A DNA stretch of 64,000 bases from Patella vulgata (lineage: Eukaryota; Mollusca; Gastropoda; Patellidae): assembly GCF_932274485.2 (NCBI RefSeq), contig NC_065882.2:60363431-60427430 (forward strand), written 5' to 3'. Made by a program: the position numbers and the translations under genes. Shown piece by piece: positions 61,201 through 64,000 of the stretch. Position 1 is the stretch's first letter; every line of letters begins with the position of its first letter. A model generated the notes under the pieces. It did no database searches. It was given only the letters and a program-made list of their open reading frames with translations, and was not told the DNA's origin.

Positions 61201-63228
61201 TGACTTTTGTCACAGTGATACAAGAGTCCTAATTCTGGATGACAGACAAAAACACAGAGTTAATGCCAATATACGACCACATATATCCATGTGGTGCTGA
61301 AATAAATTGGTAAAGTGACCCTTTTAAGTGACGTAGCAGATTATTTTTCTTTATATGGCCTCGATTGAAAAGTCAAGACACTGATCATAATCAAAACATT
61401 TGTATGGTCATACAGAACTCTTACCTCTACGATTCTATCAACATTGTTAGATTTTTCGAAATAATCAGCAAGTTTTAAATGCCACCATTGTTCAGCATCT
61501 GGTATATCTGTATCAACTTCATCAACATCCACTTCCTCGCTTCCATCTTTCTTACAAAAATATCTAAACAAAGGGAAATTCAAAAAAATGTGACTGACAG
61601 TCTTTAACACAGTGCATAGATTTCAAGTCAATTACGTGTTGACTTAAGCTTCTAGGGCCTTCACCAGATTTAAAAATTGACCAAGGACAATAACTCTGAC
61701 AGTAGTTATCAACCAGCTGCTGCTAGACAAGATATGTCCACATTTTCCAAGAAATGGATAGAGAACAAGCTAAGAACAAAAGCCATTTTTCGTGCAGTCA
61801 GGAATCAAGATATCTGGGTTATAAACATGCATTTCGAGTTTCATCAAAATCAGATGAAAATTGTGACCTCTAGAGGGTCCACAAGCTAAAAACATGATTT
61901 TTCGTACAATTAGGGACCATAATCCATGAAGTTATGGTCTGATACATGCCAATATCAAAAGGACCCAAGATCTTTGGAAGATAGACCTATATTTCATGTT
62001 TCCTCAAAATCAGATAAAAATTGTGACCTGTAGAGTGTCCACAAACAAATTGTCGACGGACGGACAGGGGCGACAGCATAATACGTCCACATGAAAATGT
62101 GGGCGTATAAAAAATGATACAAATAGATAGGATTCTTCATCTCTTGAACATAAACACTGTGTACCAATTTCAGACAATTTGTTTAGGCTCTAGTGGATGG
62201 ATGAACTGATAAACAGGGGTGATGCTAATATACAACCATATTTTAATGTGGGTGCATGCATACATGAAATGAAATGGGTTTTATCGTCCGACTCTTCTGC
62301 TCTGACTGGGCTAATGAAGACGGGTGCATATATACAAAGTACAAAATGCAACAAAAGTACAAACAACATCTTAATATAGAGATCAAGTAATGTTACATAG
62401 GGAATATCAAGTAAATACACATACTTTTTACGGACTGCTTTACTAAGTGCTCTGTGATAAAAATCAAGTCGACCTTCCTTGCTGTCTCCATATGGCCGTA
62501 GAAAAGGTCGTAAAGTGGTGAACACAAAATTCCACTTTTTATCTGGAAGCGGTCCAATTACTTTAGCTTTCTCCTTTTCTGAACATTCTTTTTCATCTGG
62601 AAAAATATTAATGAAACTTTTCATTTAGGCAATATGAAGAAAACTGCAGCAGGAAATGGGGCATCTTCCTATGTCGTCAATGTGAAATATCAATTTACAA
62701 TTCTTCAAGTGTTTATGACAAAAGTACCAAAATGTATTTTTGACAACACAGTGAACATAAATTAATGAGATAAGCAGGCTGAATTGTAAAATATAGCTTA
62801 GAAAATAATTGTATAGTTGTCTCATTAGTGATGATTCTAGAACCAATGTTCCCAGACCTATATTCGTGGATAGAGCATAGACAATATATGTCTGGATAAC
62901 AAAGACTATATGATTATACCAAAACAGTACTGTAAATTACAAATATGAATAAATCCTGTTGAATAACTGAAGTTTTGTCTGTCATTGTGTCTGTGATTTT
63001 AATATATTTGTTGACAGCTACTAGTGATTGAGAAAACAGCTTAAAGATTCTAGCATACCTTTTTCATCATAAGGTGACGGAGGTGTTAATGATTCTTTAT
63101 CACCAAGAATATTCCGTAGTTCTGATTCCAGCAATCCCGAAACTGAAGCTTCAAGTAAACACAATGTTGCTACCAATAGTTGACCACCTTCACAATGCTC
63201 TAATCTGGTTAATAATTCTTCTAAAATA
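57124..63228 (-). CDS. NACHT/TPR protein, 3' part of gene (ten exons; 5' end beyond the window)
   Basis: Exons on the minus strand, 5' to 3': 63228-63059, 62596-62425, 61563-61425, 61005-60877, 60667-60549, 60323-60191, 59554-59438, 59056-58913, 58662-58582 and 58227-57124. All have GT-AG borders and compatible phases, giving about 768 residues. The first exon resembles the winged-helix end of a NACHT ATPase (LLVATLCLLEASVSGLLESE). Next come FYHRALSKAVRKK and QWWHLKLADYFE, which resemble the post-NACHT region of TTC41, nephrocystin-3 and TEP1-type proteins. Helical TPR-like repeats and a long acidic tail follow. TTC41-like is my best guess. Members of this class are scaffold-like STAND proteins; no substrate can be stated. 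The catalytic P-loop would lie upstream, outside this window. Confidence 0.82.
58335..58550 (-). mobile_element. SINE family 2 fragment in a TPR-gene intron
   Basis: CCGCCTACTCTTCATCAAAT, then ACATGCACTCCAGTGTGTAC and AATGCTTCGATTCGAACT, in the reverse-strand order of the 13939-14334 copy. Confidence 0.6.
58582..58662 (-). CDS. TPR gene exon: TPR helix
   Basis: 81 nt, phase 0 to 0, acceptor TATTCTTTCAG, donor GTAAAT. Encodes LNDMGHYSEALMTKGVLASR followed by GSMEQLK. The L.DMG.Y.EAL core fits the start of a TPR. Confidence 0.78.
58690..58776 (-). mobile_element. SINE family 1 tail fragment in a TPR-gene intron
   Basis: CACAAACTAGGTCATTTCGG through CATAGGGGTCTTTAGC. Both the head and the end are missing. 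Confidence 0.7.
58913..59056 (-). CDS. TPR gene exon: TPR unit
   Basis: 144 nt, phase 0 to 0, acceptor TTTTATTTTACAG, donor GTAAAG. Encodes FKLAMSLMKLAFNMESWEAC, then ALIEGNKYIDKALKIFQE, a TPR-like helix pair with an insertion between the helices. Confidence 0.8.
59438..59554 (-). CDS. TPR gene exon: inter-repeat segment
   Basis: 117 nt, phase 0 to 0, acceptor TTATTTTATTCTAG, donor GTAAGT. Encodes KLKLNDFVSPCQLPDLRKTI and a basic stretch YYGRKSIAIRRTLPGAYHK. Its acceptor region is the founder-like unit of the minisatellite in the adjacent intron (59555-60070). Confidence 0.75.
59555..60070 (-). repeat. Intron minisatellite built from a splice acceptor
   Basis: 36-bp units on the minus strand contain TTGTTATTTTATTCTAGAAA, which is the acceptor of exon 59438-59554 with the first exon bases. 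Units lie near 59551, 59587, 59836, 59877 and 59975-60045 with decay. A SINE interrupts the array at 59611-59813. Confidence 0.8.
59611..59813 (-). mobile_element. SINE family 1, 5'-truncated copy
   Basis: Reverse-strand copy from the B-box region to an AGAGAG tail. A 13-bp target duplication AAAATAACAATAT lies at 59598-59610 and 59814-59826. Confidence 0.85.
60191..60323 (-). CDS. TPR gene exon: TPR unit
   Basis: 133 nt, phase 2 in and phase 0 out, acceptor TACACATTCCAG, donor GTAACT. Encodes IQSGKHHEALELLKTAMKIE, then HRMVELYALMAEIYDE, a good tetratricopeptide helix pair (G.H.EAL.LL..A..I). Confidence 0.82.
60549..60667 (-). CDS. TPR gene exon: helical linker
   Basis: 119 nt, phase 0 in and phase 2 out, acceptor TTATTTTCTTAG, donor GTGAGT. 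Encodes VGSTSEMLSQYEAELRRFER and a further charged helix ending RYEKVCRV. Confidence 0.78.
60877..61005 (-). CDS. TPR gene exon: helical repeat
   Basis: 129 nt, phase 0 to 0, acceptor TTTTATTTTAAAG, donor GTAAGT. Encodes EYPFHLTALKDRYRLALCLC and then a DWRVFDKLYNEEFSSLLLAH segment. The 'P.HL' followed by 'L.DW..FD.LY' resembles the alpha-helical region downstream of NACHT in TTC41/TEP1 relatives. Confidence 0.78.
61425..61563 (-). CDS. TPR gene exon: acidic loop and helical repeat
   Basis: 139 nt, acceptor CCCTTTGTTTAG, donor GTAAGA, phase 2 in and phase 0 out. Encodes YFCKKDGSEEVDVDEVDTDI, then EQWWHLKLADYFEKSNNVDR, an amphipathic helical-hairpin pattern. Confidence 0.8.
61660..62260 (+). 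repeat. Copies of the 334-bp-array family in a TPR-gene intron
   Basis: Contains GACCTCTAGAGGGTCCACAA, GGACGGACAGGGGCGACAGC and the hairpin TACGTCCACAT..ATGTGGGCGTATAAAAA at 62085-62115. A second partial unit runs to about 62255. Confidence 0.75.
62264..62335 (-). mobile_element. SINE family 2 tail fragment
   Basis: TGAAATGAAATGGGTTTTAT and CTGACTGGGCTAATGAAGAC match the family 2 tail on the reverse strand (13939-14000). Confidence 0.6.
62425..62596 (-). CDS. TPR gene exon: post-NACHT linker
   Basis: 172 nt, acceptor ATATTTTTCCAG, donor GTATGT, phase 1 in and phase 2 out. Encodes a charged segment, then KWNFVFTTLRPFLRPYGDS and GRLDFYHRALSKAVRKK. The FYHR segment matches the conserved 'FxHRxxxxAV' element after NACHT winged helices in this class. 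Confidence 0.8.
63059..63228 (-). CDS. TPR gene exon: NACHT winged-helix end
   Basis: 170 nt, acceptor TTTTTATTTCAG, donor GTATGC, phase 2 in and phase 1 out. Encodes ILEELLTRLEHCEGG, then a hydrophobic helix pair ending LLESELRNILG. The pattern (L.L.ASxSGLxExEL) is typical of the helix-turn-helix that follows NACHT ATPase modules. Incoming phase 2 shows that at least one further exon lies upstream. Confidence 0.8.
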
Positions 63229-63429
63229 CTGAAATAAAAACAATGTTTTTGATAGATTTCCAAAAGATTTTATAATTTTGGGACTTGTAATGTTTTATGT
63301 TCTATAATCCACGGGCCTATAAAATAAGAAAAAAAAGATATGATAGTCCCAATATTGTTTTACGTAAACTTCTAATCATAAGTATAAGTAATAACTATTC
63401 TGACAACAACACCTAGGTGCTGGCTTGCT

Positions 63430-63645
63430 GGTTTGCTAGCCAAGGCGCTGGCTTGCTACAGCTAACCAGGAGACCTTGTGTTCCACAGGATTTTTCCAGC
63501 ATGGTTTCCCGTTGTCAGTGGGGTAGGGTGGAGAGTCTGGCAACAATCAGTGTCTAGTCGGTCATATGGGATGGAAAACTAAGTGTTGTAGTAGCTATCT
63601 GTGCCGAAAAGTAAGACATTAAACCCCATTTCATTTCAATTTGTT
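63430..63645 (+). mobile_element. SINE-like repeat (family 3)
   Basis: Head rich in GCTGGCTTGCT, then AGGAGACCTTGTGTTCCACA, TTGTCAGTGGGGTAGGGTGG, and the tail ACATTAAACCCCATTTCATT. The tail is shared with the other SINEs. The middle matches the copy starting at 63866. Confidence 0.6.
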
Positions 63646-63865
63646 TAAAATTAAAGGATGAAGGGCTATATCTACTGATATTACTCAGTATCTAAACTTT
63701 ATAGCTTTGTGATTGCATTTAATATATTAGAAACAACTTTAATAATTATCTGCCAGTTATTTATTTTCAATTTGCTTCTAATATTTGAATTGTAATATTT
63801 CAATTTAGTTTGAATTTTAATATGACCACTATCTATATGACCCATAATGTCTATATTCTTATGGG

Positions 63866-64000
63866 AGCCATGGTGGCTTGGTGATTGAGACGTTAGCTTG
63901 CTAACCGGAGGTCTCGTATTCGAACCCTGTGTAGGTAGAAAAATTTCATTGGAGTGTTCCGGTGTGGTTCCCCCTTGTCAGTGGTGCAGGACAGAGAGCC
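63866..64000 (+). mobile_element. SINE family 3, 5' part, cut by window end
   Basis: tRNA-like head: A-box-like TGGCTTGGTGATTGAGACG and B-box-like TATTCGAACCC, followed by CCTTGTCAGTGGTGCAGGAC. Confidence 0.65.

Noticed and set aside
63866-63950. Possible tRNA gene near the right edge
   Set aside because: The tRNA-like head continues into SINE family 3 sequence; no complete cloverleaf was evident.

Overview
AT-rich, intron-rich, repeat-dense eukaryotic DNA. The genes are split by canonical GT-AG introns. The repeats are tRNA-derived SINEs, short DNA transposons, foldbacks and minisatellites. One SINE's 3' half (ending in a GTCGAGTGGACGTTAAACC-type tail) occurs at about eight places. Together with a lophotrochozoan-looking peptide receptor this suggests a marine mollusc, probably a gastropod. 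The organism is inferred from general appearance, not proven.

Two host genes are supported. (1) A plus-strand gene at about 3987-43840 encodes a rhodopsin-family (class A) peptide GPCR. It has two interchangeable 5' halves. Set A is exons 3987-4124 and 8824-9019. Set B is the single exon 24675-24939. Each encodes its own N-terminus, TM1 and the start of TM2, and each ends in the same splice phase. Both can join the shared exons 41302-41397 and 41899 onward, which carry the rest of TM2 through TM7. The 3' end also has two forms. One is a short tail ending at 42602. The other uses a donor inside the last TM exon to join exon 43346-43840, adding a 164-residue Ser-rich tail. Every junction keeps frame, giving four predicted receptors of 377, 354, 535 and 512 residues. 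(2) A minus-strand gene runs from beyond the right edge to 57124. Ten exons with matching phases give about 768 residues: a NACHT-type winged-helix end, a helical/TPR region and a long acidic disordered tail. It resembles TTC41/nephrocystin-3-type NACHT-TPR proteins.

Region by region. 1-2550 holds a right-end DNA-transposon copy, a 748-bp long-TIR element with 9-bp target duplications, and a candidate fossil LTR. 3.9-9 kb holds the A exons plus repeats. 9-24.6 kb is intron, with a SINE inserted into a retroelement-like open frame, a 334-bp tandem array, a broken Ty3-type fossil, an unidentified minus-strand open frame of about 200 codons, and a foldback. 24.7-41.3 kb is intron with several small inverted-repeat elements. 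41.3-43.8 kb holds the receptor core. 44-57 kb is intergenic, with two related minisatellites, a mobile element carrying two nested insertions, SINEs and a 30-bp minisatellite. 57.1-63.2 kb is the TPR gene; one of its introns contains a minisatellite that multiplies its own splice acceptor.

The most notable system is the receptor locus, where alternative 5' halves swap TM1-TM2 and an alternative 3' exon swaps the cytoplasmic tail.
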